This document shows positions 10,701 to 24,183 of a stretch of 64,000 nucleotides of DNA, piece by piece. The stretch spans positions 25,430,391 to 25,494,390 of the forward strand of contig CALNVZ010003433.1 in assembly GCA_940671915.1 (NCBI GenBank), written 5' to 3'. The notes below the pieces were generated by a model. It was not told the origin of the DNA. It ran no database searches and saw only the letters and a program-made list of their open reading frames with translations. This DNA is from Paracentrotus lividus (Eukaryota > Echinodermata > Echinoidea > Camarodonta > Echinidae). The first letter of the stretch is position 1. Every line of letters starts with the position of its first letter. The position numbers and the translations under genes were made by a program.

Positions 10701-13496
10701 TTCCTATCTAAATTAAGATGATAGAATCCCAATCACTCTAATCCAGTCAACATTCTCTACCTAACCAGCAATGGTGCTATATTATCCTTTACTATATTCA
10801 TATTCTCTCAATCCTTCGATCCATCATCATTACTGACTGCATATGAGCATGACGACCATGACGATAGGTTTGTTTCCATGTGACGACTAGACGTAGGAAT
10901 GTTCTTACAGTGATAGCCCCTGAATGACTGTGCCACCCAGGATTTTCTGATCTGACCGTTGGGTGATCTTCCACATCTCTTGAGGTTGAACTCTTGATAG
11001 GAGTGGGTATCATTAGTGTTAAACAATTATATCATGTAGACTGATGGAGGTTAAATATGAATGGAAAGTTACATTGTAGGAACATTGTAATTTCAGCCTG
11101 ACATAATTTTTTTTACAATGCAGAATAAGAGAAGAAGTTATGAGTGATTATGTTTTTAGAAGAAAATACATCAATCAATAAATGAAATTATTGTGGATAA
11201 AGTTTTCGTGATCTCTACGAAGGAGTTGCAGACGCTGCGGGCAGAGAATGGGTATAGCCTCCCCACCCCATTTTCCCCAGGAAACATATACAAAAATGTG
11301 AAATGACCAGCAGGTAATACTTGTTCACTATTCAAACCCCCCCCCCCCCTCCTTCCTTCTGCTAAGCATCCACACTTTTAAAAACGCCTGCAGACCCTGT
11401 AACATCTCAGACGAAACAACAAGAAAAATCCTTGAAGCAAATGTTGTGTGCAACAATCTCATTGACTTACCTCGACCCTTTTTTCATCAGGTGTAATGGT
11501 TGCCACACTTGATTCCTACATTAACACCTCTTGTATTTGCTCCGCACAACTCCACAGTCACTGTAATGAAGGAAACGTAATCACATACATATTTTTTTTT
11601 ATTTCCACACATTAAAAGGATTCTTCTTCAAAAATTTAAAATTGCGATGCATTGAACCCCTGGATTCCGGAAAAATCAAAAGTTGTCTATCGAATGTATC
11701 TTAGTCCTTTTTGCTTCTATTGAAGCATTCACGTCTAATGATATTGAGTCGATTGTGAATGCCTTTTCATGTTTTAGAAATAATTATTTTGCTGCTTAAA
11801 TGTTTGCTTCACAGAGTGAAATATGACTGAGAAATTATTGTTTCAACTATATTTTCTGAAGGTTATATAGAATAACGAACTTACAAATAAAAACAAAATC
11901 AAAATGTCAGCTTGTGTTTGCTTACAAAAAAATGAAGAATTTGTACTTTAAAGAAAAAACTCCCTTTTTTTTTACAACCATGAATAAATTTGAGCTGTAT
12001 TTCCAAGGTTAAAGTCCATAGAGAGCAAGGCAAATACAGGGTTAAGATGCCTACTGTAGGACACCAGGTCAAGATGACCCTACATGAAGGAAACCTGGTC
12101 AAGATGACCCTACACCAGGGCTTACAATGTCTATGAAGCACTGCTGACTATCAGCCCTGCAGATTTATAATGATGCCTAATTTCCAATCATTCTTTTCCC
12201 CACTTGCCAACTGCTTTTGACCAATTATATTCCATCTGTATGGGGGGGGCGTGGAAAGGACTCATTACCTTTATCATCAGTGGCATCTCTGTTCTGAATG
12301 CTGAGATCATAGCTCTGAATGTCAGATCAATGAAAGAAAAGATGAGCTTCTCTTTGATTCCTCCCAAATAATCCTAGGAAACATGAGAGAGAGAGAGAAA
12401 TAGAATTTGATCAATCATGATCATGAATGATAGCAAATTTGTTGCATTTCTGTGTGACAAGAGAGAAATACTAAAAAATATCACTATTTAATTAAATTTT
12501 AAAAATTCAATTTACCTAATTTTCTAAACTTGTTTGTCCAGGAATCTACAAAATTAGTGTGGTCTTTGAAGCCTGGGTAAAAAAGGTACATGTGTATATA
12601 TTTATATATTTTTTTTTTAATAAATTCCAGCTCATTTGATAGAGTGTAATAGTCCTGACCATTTATACTTTCTATATACAAAATTGAGTTAGCGCCACAC
12701 AAATAATTCAATTTTGGGGCTCGGGGTCTTTTTAGTCTGAGAAAGATGTAAACTGATGTTTTAATTTTATATTTTATAACGTTCCTTTCTAATTATGTTC
12801 AATATAAAATAACACAAACAAGAGTACAAGGGGTCTGGAAAATATACCAAAATAATTGATCCCAGATAAGAATAATTTGGGTTCAAGATGAAGGCACTAT
12901 AAACTTACATTGTATCTTGTTTTGGGGCACTTGCACCCCCCCCCCCCCCCCACCCAATTAGGATCTTTAGATAGAACAGCTAACATGTAGGCTTAAAACC
13001 CACCCTTATATTTCAAGCTGTGAAAATGTGAGAATAGTTCAGGGTTTTAAATCCCCTTTATCTGGTTTTTATCATTACTTCTTTCCCTTTTTTTTTTTTT
13101 TTTGGGGGGGGTACATTTGCTGCGTAACACAAAACTTGATCAAGCATTTGATGGTTCATGGATTTATATTATATAACCCTTCAAGAGAGTTTCTAGGAAC
13201 AAATTTGAGCTTTGACATCTTTAACATGTACAGCAGGTTCCATTTTAAAATCATTCTAGATTTCCTATTGTCATCAACCAATTTGTCTGGTCTTTTCCTG
13301 AAATTAATAGGTTGAATGTTCACCTTCCTGTGGAAAATGTACATGTTACTTATCTTTCAACCCAATGTTGACTGTGTAATCATGCAAGATAGTTAGTGCT
13401 AGCCTTGGAGTGTTATCTTTCAGTAAAGGACAATGTCAGGGAGATCATCCAATACAACCTTTGATCATAACGACCTTTACATGGAATGCTATCATT
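7723..13496. other. Long noncoding stretch
   Basis: No convincing coding exon. It holds homopolymer runs (poly-G near 8778, poly-C near 11337 and 12937, T then G near 13090), a short tandem duplication at about 12062-12116 (GTCAAGATGACCCTACA twice), and a CG-rich patch at 10395-10570. Splice-like signals on the minus strand near 8150-8457 are annotated separately. An open minus-strand frame at 9043-9282 has no recognisable family. Confidence 0.4.
8150..8298 (-). other. Possible untranslated exon on the minus strand
   Basis: On the minus strand TTTCCCAG precedes 8298 (acceptor) and GTAAGTATG follows 8150 (strong donor). Another donor, GTAAGTCTC, lies just past 8457 and could end an upstream exon. 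All three reading frames contain stops, so if real this is a UTR or noncoding RNA exon. Splice motifs alone are weak evidence. Confidence 0.2.
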
Positions 13497-13891
13497 CAGA
13501 CCTGCCAACAAAAAAGCGTATTTCCGTATCTTTTTCTATCCTCTTTCGCTTCTTAAGGGGGTACTAAGATCTATGATGTCTAGAATGCACATCACCATCA
13601 TGCCATACTACATCGCACCTGTCTTCATAGAAAACATTTAATTGTCCAATGAATTGTCTATGTCCCTCATTTACCAGAACGAATGCCTTTGGTGGCAGGA
13701 TGAACACTTGTCAAAATGTTTGGCATATTTACCTTGTTTTCTATTGAAAATAATTAAATAATAAAAGGTTTTCGGTCGACAGGTGGATGGAGATTGACAT
13801 TTTTATGATCTGAATATTAGTTGACATTATAATGTTTGGTACCCTTATCCAAATGAAAAGACAAAAATACGCTTTTAGGTTGGCAGTACTG
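13497..13891. mobile_element. hAT-like MITE (CAG...CTGCCAAC termini)
   Basis: The left end is CAGACCTGCCAAC and the right end, inverted, CAGTACTGCCAACC. Both continue into matched AAAGCGTATTT. The flanks TATCATT (13490-13496) and TATCATA (13892-13898) look like a 7-8 bp target duplication with one change. CAG ends and 8-bp duplications are typical of hAT elements. There is no transposase coding; 395 bp. Confidence 0.7.
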
Positions 13892-15040
13892 TATCATACT
13901 GCTAGTATTGAAAAGTTTAGATGGGTGCAGTTTATAAACCCGATGTACTCTGGCTCTTTGCAATGTGGATTCATGCATAGCACCGGTATACGAAAACAAA
14001 TAATAAGATTTGACTGTGGAACTGCAGTCAATACTTTAAAGCTGTCATACATTAATGTAAATAATCATTACAATGTTTGAATTCTTGAGGTATAGCAAGA
14101 TGCATGGAACCATGAGAAATTTTAAAATAGTATAATTGGGACTACTCTGATGCAATACTATGGCTATATTATATGAAATGTTTTTTCTGCTTAATGGCAT
14201 CAAAAGCACTTCACTTGATCTCATGAGCCATTTTCTCTCATGCCTGCATGTGCATATTGTATTGTGTAAATTTATCTAATATAATGTCTACAGAGCACTG
14301 TTTGAAGATTCATCTTATCTGTAACTATATCATGTTGTACATTTAAATTCAGATTAGACTTTTGTGTATAGTAAGGCGCAACACAATATGCATACATGTG
14401 GGTTTTCTTGAACTGCTGTTCATGTACATTGAGTATGTTCCAGAGGTTGTATAGCGCCTACATGTACGCACTGTGATACAATGTTTCTGATTTTATAGAC
14501 AAACGGGCTTTGTGTGCCCCATAATGGGCCATATCCCATGTCAATCTATTTTGTTGAAACTATTAGCAAATAAAAAACAAAAAACACAAAAAAATTTGAT
14601 CAGCGCTCTGGAATTTAGGATTCAACAAGGAATCAACTGTGCCACACAGAGTGACAATTAAATTTCTACATGTATCTTGCCAATGCCATTAATGGTCAAT
14701 GAAAAGGAACTTGAAGCCCCCAAAAAGGCAATAATAAAAGAGGAAAATCTAAAACTTATAGTAATAGCCCAATTAGTCCCACAATAATTCCTTGTCATCT
14801 CATCTCCTTGCATCTCTACAACGGTTCCTCCTAGAAAATTAATTTAAAAAAAGTGTTTTCAGAACTTCAATAAACTGTGAAATAAAATGTAGGATCATTG
14901 ATTAGTAGGAATCATTGGATGCTTCAATTCAATTATACACAAGGGGACTAAGGATTGCTTATTTTCAAGTCAAAAGCTTACCTGTCTTGTTGGGTCATAC
15001 CAAATTGAGACATATCATATAATGATAGCACATGATCTCA
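13892..15040. other. Sequence without recognised features
   Basis: AT-rich noncoding sequence. GTAAGCT on the minus strand at about 14980 resembles a splice donor, but no open exon adjoins it. Confidence 0.4.
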
Positions 15041-15920
15041 GGGCCCATGTCTGCGTTGACGTAAATGCCAATTTTTTATTTAACATGCAACATTAGCAAT
15101 CCATTTTGATACAAAAACCTCTAGAATCTATCTAGATCTGACCCCGATTGGGTTGGGGGGGGGGGCATTTGTAATGTGTTTCCCCCCCAAAATTGTAGGG
15201 CCTAACAACGGATAGATGGAACCAAATTTATAGGTCCTATGATTTTCAGGTTTTTAAAATTTAGAGCAGCAGATAAGAATGTGAAAAAAAAATAGAAGGA
15301 TGGGGGTTGGTTGTCCGGACACTTACAAAAATGAAGCCTGCTTGTTTTGTCTGAGGATTAAGCCAAAATATATATTGAATAATGCTTATCTTCAACAATA
15401 TATTTCATCTGTCGATATTTTCTACATTTTGTTCCAAAATACTACAAAAAGATTGCTTGTAACCTTTCAAATGATCTGGTCAAAATCGTTTGTCCGGACA
15501 CATACCCTGTCAGGACATACAATAACTGGTATATATGGTGAGAGTGCCTAAGTCTGCGCGGTGCCCATTCTGTCTGCAACCTGCAATCTTAACCTCAACA
15601 TCCATTTTGATATACAAAAAACTGTGAAAAAAAATTGATTAAAAAATGGTTTTCAGCAAGTTATATTTGCTATCTCTGAAAATTTCACACCATTTCTCAA
15701 AAAAAGAAGTCAAAACTTGCGTGCGCTTGATTTGCGTGCAAAATGAGTTAGTGCGCAGACATGGGCACTATTCAATTCTGCAATACAAAATGACAGCCCT
15801 TCGAAAAATCGTAAAATTCTTGAGAATATGAAGAATGGAATTATTCTGATGAATCTAAAAATAATCCTCTTATTTTTTATTGAAATTCGAGGTCAAATTT
15901 AGGTGCGCGGACTTGGGCAC
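15041..15920. mobile_element. Possible TIR element with iterated GTGCCCAWGTCTGCGC word
   Basis: The word GTGCCCA(A/T)GTCTGCGC occurs four times: two direct (15041-15056, 15544-15561) and two inverted (15751-15768, 15903-15920), so the outermost pair are inverted ends. A second word, TTGTCCGGACAC, occurs at about 15312 and 15490. A stretch after the first two copies (CATTTTGATA(T)ACAAAAA) is also repeated. No target duplication could be settled, so the element status is inference. Confidence 0.5.
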
Positions 15921-18749
15921 CATCATACTTCTACGAGTTTCTTGATCTAGTCAAGAGAATGAATATTGATGATTATTATGGCTCTGTGATTTACGCATCG
16001 TGGTTGGTCAAAACGCATCACGTGTGCATGCGTGAATTTTTCGATGCAAAGCACCATGGTGCATTTGTGGCGCAGAAAAAAAGTGATAAACACTACAATC
16101 GGGTTCTTTTCCGTGTCTTATTTACTTTCTTGGATGAAGATCGTTGATGCAGATCATTGAGCTACTTACCAAAAATTCCAAGGGATAATCCCTTGGAATT
16201 TTTTTGATAAGTACTCAAGATCTACTACCCTTAGATAATCTAAGCAAAATGTCGTCTTTTTTATAAAAACGTTAACACACTTCCCTGTATGTGTGGGAAT
16301 TAAACGTAAATGCAGTGATCGCTCGATGCTTCAGCATAGGGGCGCCGCTGCACACTCGCCTGCGGCTCGTTGCAGCGCGACCCCTATCCCAAATCTACAT
16401 GATACTCTCGGCGTGCACTGCATTCACCGCTAACGCCACGCTCGGCGCGTGGTTGTTAATGGCTAATGCTATAGATTATCTGGCCTAGATTAAACCGACC
16501 AGCCCCCGTCGGAAGCGACGGGAACTGACGAACCAGTAGACATATTTGCGAGTTTTGAAAATATTCTATACATGACACAAATTTCGTGGTCAAAAATACT
16601 TATTTGAATTCATACTCACATTGAATTCAAATCTTTGAAGTTTTACTTCGAATTGGTGACATCATGCGAATGTTTCATCAGGTAATCAACTAATAATGTA
16701 GAAAAATACAGGAAAATTGAGTCCATCAACGTATATATTCTCCGTGCGTGCATTGTCTTCGCCACAGAGTTAAATACGTCTTCGCACAGTAAAATGACGT
16801 CATAGCAAAATGGCAGCGATGGCAACCATATACACTTGAGAAGAGACAAGGCCAACGGAAAATTCGTATTTGGTAAGTCAAGAAGCTCTTATATACTTTC
16901 ATTTTTTAGTACGTTGTTACGCGTGAAAACATTCATAGAAACCTTACAACAACATTTTAACATTAGAATTGATTAAATTGACCAGTATAATCACCTGATC
17001 GCACATCACTGCTGAAAATTTCGCTGTAAATGGGGGTGGTGGAAAGTACGCCCGTCGCCTTCGGCACGGGGCTGTGTATAGTTAGGCCAGATCTTATATC
17101 TGTTCAAACTATAATGATAATCTTGGCTTTAATATTTCTGAGACAAAAAACAAGGCTTCATTTTTGTTCAGGTTCCTGGAAACCAACTCATCATGCCCAT
17201 CCTAAAGCTACAGGTTAGCTACTCTAGGCACCACCATCACAACAGACATATAGCACGCGATTAAACCTTTCACCCCAACGCTCCCCGTCTTTTGTCTCAA
17301 ATCCTGCTCGTAATTTTCGCGATATGGCCTGTCTTCGTTCGCCATTAAATGTCTCGCTTTATCGGTTTTAGGTAGCTCATATATTCGTCTAAAAATGATC
17401 TAAAATTTCATTGACTTACCTTGTATCTTAGCATTTTGATGATTATTAAAGTTTTGGTGAGTATTCAGGGAATTTGCTTGATTGTGGAGTGCTTTTCAGT
17501 CCCTATAGCGCTTTCACAGCTTGGCTTCAGCAGAATCGAACGATTATCGAATTACGTAAACTCCATATGTGTTGTACTGTAGACTTGTGTCAGGCGCCGA
17601 CAACCACCGTTGCATCTACATTAACGCGCATTATATCAAGAGTAATTAAACAACTGGATAATATCTTCTAGTTTTGTGGGTGTTGTCACTGAAGGTATTT
17701 TTCAGGTTATGTGTACGTTTTCTCTACAATGAAACCAGCTGACTCATTTTCCTTCCATATATCCGTACCTATTTCTCTAACTACGTATCTCGAGATCTAA
17801 ATAGTTAGTATTTTTGCACCAATTACGGAACGGCACGGTGCACCGCGGGTCCACGGGTCTCTAAAAAGCAAGGGCGCCAAAAATAGCCGCCCTTTTTAAT
17901 TATCAGTAAATTGTCTAGATCTAGAACACATATGTAGTTGCGATTTATTAATCATCTCTTCACTTATCTTACGATAGTGAACATTTTAAATAAACGAAAT
18001 TAGAAGGCCATATTCGGGTTTTAGGCCTATGGTTTTTTTTTTTATTTATTATATTATATTTGACCATATAAATTATACGGGTCAAAATCATTATGACATA
18101 AATCGGATTACAAATGACCAAAATATTATTAAATGTTACTATCAATCAATGACCGATGGGGCATTTGATATATGTGTCCCCATGCCCCTCAAAATCGCGG
18201 GGAAGCGTGTTCTCCCTGATCTCCTATCCCCCCCACCCTCATATCGGCGTCTATGTGTTTATACGACTTGCTAATTTACCAGATATAGGGTACATCCTTA
18301 ATGAGGTTACCAATATCGTTCAAGATTAGATTATTGCAAGATTTTAATTTTAGATGTGTGTTTTTTATTGGTTTCTCATTTATTATGGTCAATATAATAC
18401 CGTGTAGCATTTACATAGGGTACAATGCGAGTTAATAAATCGGGCCAAGCTTACAGGGTTTATGTTTATAATGGGCCACCTGAAGCAATCATGTCGTGAC
18501 CGTCGACGGTGGACCGGTGACCGATTGTGAGATACCCATAATGTTGTCATATGAACTTGTATAACGATATATGTCGTTGATGAGCATTAGATGCCGAATT
18601 TCTATGAGAAAATTGCTGAATCCAACAAGGTGGTAAAACTTACGGCTTTTTTTACTCTTGATGTCAAATTTTGATATTTCACAGCATTGTGATGGTGAAA
18701 GAGTGTTTGATGGGGTAACCTACATTTTTTTTGTATATTTAGTAAGCTT
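15921..18749. other. Noncoding stretch with small hairpins
   Basis: No coding exon recognised. It contains the perfect hairpin at 16171-16203 and a GC-rich palindromic patch at 16340-16390 (AGGGGCGCCGCTGCA against TGCAGCGCGACCCCT). Confidence 0.4.
16171..16203. repeat. Perfect 15-bp-arm hairpin
   Basis: AAAAATTCCAAGGGA, a TAA loop, then its exact inverse. The flanks CTTACC and GATAAG partly extend the stem. It may be the core of a very short MITE. Confidence 0.7.
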
Positions 18750-19254
18750 ATAGTTTCAATTTTGATCATTGCTAGCCGTGTACAGGTCAATTTGTTTTAG
18801 TGAAGGGTTGCATGTTTGGCATTGAGATGCATGCCTGACCAGCAACATTAGTAGCAGTAATATGGACATCCAAATGGCGTGATGAGTATCTGTTACCTTA
18901 GTATTGGGATGAGGCATCAATCTTTTTCTACGATTTTTTTGGGGTATATTCACAGTATATAATATATAAATATACTTATTGTAGGCCTATATTGACTTAT
19001 AATGAAAATATGAATATTTAAATATAAATATTTAAAAAAAGAAATAATATACAAAATACTATAGACAATAGAATATTATTGTCAAAGGATTTACTGAAGG
19101 GTCTTATATTTCAATTATATCTTAAAGTATAATGATTTTCAACATTTTAAGCAATTCCAGACTGTAGAGTCATTGTAGTTTTTAAAACATATACATTAAT
19201 ACATGTGCCCATATTTACCTGCACACATCGCAGGAAATAATATGGGCAGCTTTG
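18750..19254 (+). repeat. Repeat S, copy 1 (runs into the gap)
   Basis: Matches 33915-34345 in the same orientation: the GGGATGAGGCATCAATCT word, the TATATTCACAGTATA word and the TTTCAACATTTTAAGCAATT word are in the same order. Copy 1 ends in the N gap at 19255. It is noncoding. Confidence 0.75.
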
Positions 19255-20254
19255 NNNNNNNNNNNNNNNNNNNNNNNNNNNNNNNNNNNNNNNNNNNNNN
19301 NNNNNNNNNNNNNNNNNNNNNNNNNNNNNNNNNNNNNNNNNNNNNNNNNNNNNNNNNNNNNNNNNNNNNNNNNNNNNNNNNNNNNNNNNNNNNNNNNNNN
19401 NNNNNNNNNNNNNNNNNNNNNNNNNNNNNNNNNNNNNNNNNNNNNNNNNNNNNNNNNNNNNNNNNNNNNNNNNNNNNNNNNNNNNNNNNNNNNNNNNNNN
19501 NNNNNNNNNNNNNNNNNNNNNNNNNNNNNNNNNNNNNNNNNNNNNNNNNNNNNNNNNNNNNNNNNNNNNNNNNNNNNNNNNNNNNNNNNNNNNNNNNNNN
19601 NNNNNNNNNNNNNNNNNNNNNNNNNNNNNNNNNNNNNNNNNNNNNNNNNNNNNNNNNNNNNNNNNNNNNNNNNNNNNNNNNNNNNNNNNNNNNNNNNNNN
19701 NNNNNNNNNNNNNNNNNNNNNNNNNNNNNNNNNNNNNNNNNNNNNNNNNNNNNNNNNNNNNNNNNNNNNNNNNNNNNNNNNNNNNNNNNNNNNNNNNNNN
19801 NNNNNNNNNNNNNNNNNNNNNNNNNNNNNNNNNNNNNNNNNNNNNNNNNNNNNNNNNNNNNNNNNNNNNNNNNNNNNNNNNNNNNNNNNNNNNNNNNNNN
19901 NNNNNNNNNNNNNNNNNNNNNNNNNNNNNNNNNNNNNNNNNNNNNNNNNNNNNNNNNNNNNNNNNNNNNNNNNNNNNNNNNNNNNNNNNNNNNNNNNNNN
20001 NNNNNNNNNNNNNNNNNNNNNNNNNNNNNNNNNNNNNNNNNNNNNNNNNNNNNNNNNNNNNNNNNNNNNNNNNNNNNNNNNNNNNNNNNNNNNNNNNNNN
20101 NNNNNNNNNNNNNNNNNNNNNNNNNNNNNNNNNNNNNNNNNNNNNNNNNNNNNNNNNNNNNNNNNNNNNNNNNNNNNNNNNNNNNNNNNNNNNNNNNNNN
20201 NNNNNNNNNNNNNNNNNNNNNNNNNNNNNNNNNNNNNNNNNNNNNNNNNNNNNN
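19255..20254. other. Assembly gap, 1000 N
   Basis: Run of exactly 1000 N. Apparent open frames across it are artefacts. Confidence 1.
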
Positions 20255-20356
20255 TTGATTGAAATTGTTTATAATATAGAGTTAAAATATAATGTATTTC
20301 TATCTCGCTTTCTATGACCTGAACCCGCGCGATACCCGTTTGTATGGCACCATTTT

Positions 20357-22533
20357 TAAAGGATAAATTTTTTTTACTTGGGAGACACATCCTGGATATC
20401 ACAATGTGAAACCACGTGAAATAATATTACCAAACCGGAATGGGACTGGAACTTGGCGATAGTCGAGGCGATTATAGCCTTCTAACGAACGCTGACATTT
20501 ATTTTCTGCGAGTTTCAATACATATTAATATTATTTTTTTCTGTTTACTGCAGCATTAATCCAACGAACATAGACATTACATTGTATTTCCACACTCCAA
20601 TTTTATTTCAATGTGATTGAATCAACATAAAATCATAATAAACGATTGACATAATGATGAAATGTACTTGTTACGAATCCTATTTTTTTATTTGTTAAAA
20701 AGAGAAGAGAAATTACCTGATTTCAAAAGTGGCGTCCCTAAGTCAAAAAACATATCTTCTTAAACAAACAACGGTATCGGTTCCGTTACTTCTAATAACT
20801 TTCAATATTTCTTTTCAATATCAAAAAGGGAAGAATATTAAAATTATGTTTTATAAAGCACATATAATTTCTATATTCTGGTTTAGTAAAAAAATAAATT
20901 CGTCATTATTTCGAGCACTCTTAAAAGTGACCATAGAAACGCCAAATTGTGTGTTTAATTGGTATATCTTTCCAAACACCAATATCTCCAAAGTAGAGGT
21001 GTATATTTACAGCGTTTGACGCTTTTGCGTTATTTCTGTGGGATTTTTTTTACTATTTTGTTTTCGGTGTCATTTGTTGATGAAAAAATACGAACATAAA
21101 TGAACGAACCCTTCGTTCGCACAAGAATGACAATAGCGCGCGTCGTATTCACCAACACAACTTGCATCTATCTACGACTTTTCTATTGTGTATGGCGTGC
21201 GCAGAGTTTGAACGTTTCACTAAGACGTGATGTGACCATGGAAATCCAAACATGTGACCACCGCACATTATTGGCTGCGCACGCCAAATCCAAGGAGGAC
21301 GTACGTGATCAACGAACGAGTACCTCTCTCGCATACATTACGGACGAGGATAAAATATTACTATGGCATTAAATAAACATAACATGGTGCATAAATTAAG
21401 ACACGCAATGTCCAAAACATCGGATATCAAATAGTCTGAAACGATACACCTTCCTGCTGAGCAGGTATGATAAAGCCAGTCTAGGTTACATTAGATATGA
21501 ACAAGAGGCGTCAGAATTTCAAATAAATTTATAATTTGTACATTTTAGGTGGTTGCCCAAACTAACCAGATGCACCCCTACTCCAGGGGGGAGATATTAA
21601 CCACAATCCATCTCCCCCCGACAGCAAGGTAAGTGGTGAAAACTCAAATCGAAAAGAGGAGAAAGCCCCTTACTGCTAGCAACAACCGGATACCCCGGTC
21701 TGAGGCCAATGAACAATTAAGAATAGGTATCTTGACAAACCACTGACCAAGAATTGCTTAAAAGACGAGGCACAATAAAAAGCTTTCCCAGCTAATTCGA
21801 TAATCATCTATTTCTACGTGACATAAAGAATGCCTCCAATACTCTGGACATAATCTTCAACCAAGTAATTATTATATTTTTTTTATACACTGTAAACATA
21901 AATAGTCATTGTGCTATATTAATTAGTCACAAGACTAATTTATATTGTATGTCCTATGCAGTTCATCTCAGTGACTTAATTACCTCGTCAGACTAGTTTA
22001 GGTTAAAGTCATTTTGACCAATATAAACAAGTCATTTAACAAATGACTTGTTAACATTGGTCAAAGAATAACAAATGACAATGTAGGCCGATACACAAAT
22101 GACTTATTTATGGTCAGAGGCTAGCCTACCGGCGCACGTAACAGTGATTCGCGGTTCCAAACCACCACGGACACATGCCGACATTGGTAAAAACAAAACG
22201 ACATCGAAATGCAACGCCAAGAATTAGATCCATCTCAGGGATATCGTTGAAAATGCTTAAAGACCAAGGTAATTATGTCATATATTCTATTAACGTGAAT
22301 CCGAACATGGAAGAAATTGTGATGTTAAATTATTATTGTAGCCCACATGCTCAATTCCACGTTAGTTTGTATGCTTATATCATGGAATACTAGTAATTTG
22401 TAGTTGAGACACGCTCTATACTCGTGATGGTGTGCTGAATAATTATAGTTATGATTATGATGATCGATATTAGTATCGTTGAATATATTCATGTAAAGAA
22501 TCAAAGGAAAGAGTTCCTCTTGCGACAGCCACT

Positions 22534-22569
<36 letters not shown>

Positions 22570-23052
22570 GATAACAACACTCCTGGTGCGCTATGCGTCT
22601 CTATAATTTATCGGACGTCAACCTTTTGCTATTCAAAATTTGATTCAAAATAAAAAAAAATCCTCGGCAATGCGCAAGCGTCTCGTTGAGTGTGTGGTGT
22701 GAGAGTTAGACAGTGACGCTGATGACTCGGGTTCGACTTTCCGCTATTCCTCTTGTGTTTTTTGACTAAATAAAGTGGAAGTGTATTTTGTTATTATTTT
22801 TTCATTATTAAATATCATTTTTTTAAATATAAGCCTAACCATAACCCTAACCCTAGTCTATGTTTAAAATATTATTATAAACAATTTTCACATTAATTTT
22901 CAATTTGGGTAGCTGTCGCAAAAGAAACTCTTGCCGAATCACTTTTAATTTGTAAAAGATGAGGTTGTGCAGCCCCCCCCCCAAAAAAAATGAAATAATA
23001 AAAACATTTTTTATTTAACATTTATATTTCATTAATTTTCATGCAGAATGCC
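20357..23052 (+). repeat. Left arm of a 2.7 kb inverted duplication
   Basis: The whole stretch reappears in inverse orientation at 36285-38979, including the outer flank, the beta-element end and the tRNA-bearing MITE. Aligned by eye, the copies are clearly the same sequence but differ by many single-base indels and substitutions. The left arm starts about 100 bases after the 1000-N gap and the right arm starts exactly at the 100-N gap. Confidence 0.85.
22508..22934 (+). mobile_element. MITE carrying a tRNA-like unit, copy 1
   Basis: Ends: AGTTCCTCTTGCGACAGCC at about 22513 and the inverse of AGTTTCTTTTGCGACAGCT at about 22909-22930. Inside is a poly(A) run of about 32 A (22536-22567) and a tRNA-like segment at 22676-22745 with B-box-like GGTTCGACTTTCC. 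The inverted copy at about 36405-36840 is better preserved and shows the A box TGGTGTAGTGG as well. Confidence 0.65.
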
Positions 23053-24111
23053 AGACACTTCCATTGGTATCTACAACATCTATATCACACTCACATAGCA
23101 CAGCAAAGTGTCAACACTGATGAAGCTTCGCAAACAATAAGTATCACTCAACACTTTGCATCTATCCTACGAAGACAGACAGCTTACAGACCCAATCGGC
23201 TTTCACGCGCTTCAGATTCATAGATATCTGTCTTCGTCAGACGATTTTGCTTCTTTCTATACGGTGAGTGTTTTATGATTGGTCACAAATTTGCAATATG
23301 TATGATCATGAGCAATGTATAACGTACATAACAATATTTCCTATGATTTTAATTTATAACATAAATATATTTTCCCCTTACATGTTAAATTGAAGGGTGA
23401 TCATGCTGAGCTATTGTTCAACTTTCTGAAGAAAGCATCAAAATGAGGACGGGTACTGGAATGGATTCAAAACACCGAAAGCTTCTCCAGGCTAGATCTA
23501 GGTATTTTCGACTTCATGTTCTTAATTCTTTACTTAATTGTACATGAAAATCATTTTTGAATAACAATTCACCTTTAGAGGAGTGTATTTTAGATATTGG
23601 CTAAATGGTTTATTTCCCAATATGAATGCCAACATTCTTTAATTAGAGCTTTGCAATAATTATTGTCATTGCAGGATATTTTTTTTTATTTTTCACATAT
23701 TTAATTGCAATTTACTTTAGCTTATAGTACATTATGTCTCATATTTTTTATGTTTGAGATTAAGACACCTTTCAATATGGTGTGGTCATGTCTACTTGAA
23801 AGAGACTCAACAACTGCTTTGAACGCCTTTTTTAAACACAATTGCACCATTTTTAAACTGACTTTTTTTTTAATGATTTTTTTAAGTTATTAAATGGTTA
23901 TGTATAATGTTAATGTCACATATATTGGCACACTGAACTCACCTGGCTGAGATAATAGGTTAGAGCGGTCCGCAGACTGAGTTATTTAGAGTTAACTTTG
24001 CCCAAGGCCTGGCAGCCCAGCCAGGTGAACAGTTGTCTTAATATTTTGTGTTCCTTAATAATATGTTTTATATATGGCCGGAATCAATTTTATTTATATT
24101 GTATGTCTAAT

Positions 24112-24126
24112 ATAATAATAATAATA

Positions 24127-24160
<34 letters not shown>

Positions 24161-24162
24161 TA
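24112..24162. repeat. (AAT)n microsatellite
   Basis: Run of AAT/ATA triplets immediately before the next element. Confidence 0.9.
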
Positions 24163-24183
24163 GTAATATAACTAATTTTGAAT

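Noticed and set aside
19203..20402. Long open frames across the N run on both strands
   Set aside because: They consist of undetermined residues across an assembly gap.
22833..22860. Telomere-like CCCTAACCCTA
   Set aside because: Only two to three imperfect units inside a MITE, also present in the inverted copy; not a telomere.
23945..24025. tRNA-like region around GGTTAGAGCGGTCCGCAGACT
   Set aside because: No usable B box and the stems do not pair; the CACCTGGCTG/CAGCCAGGTG symmetry explains its look.
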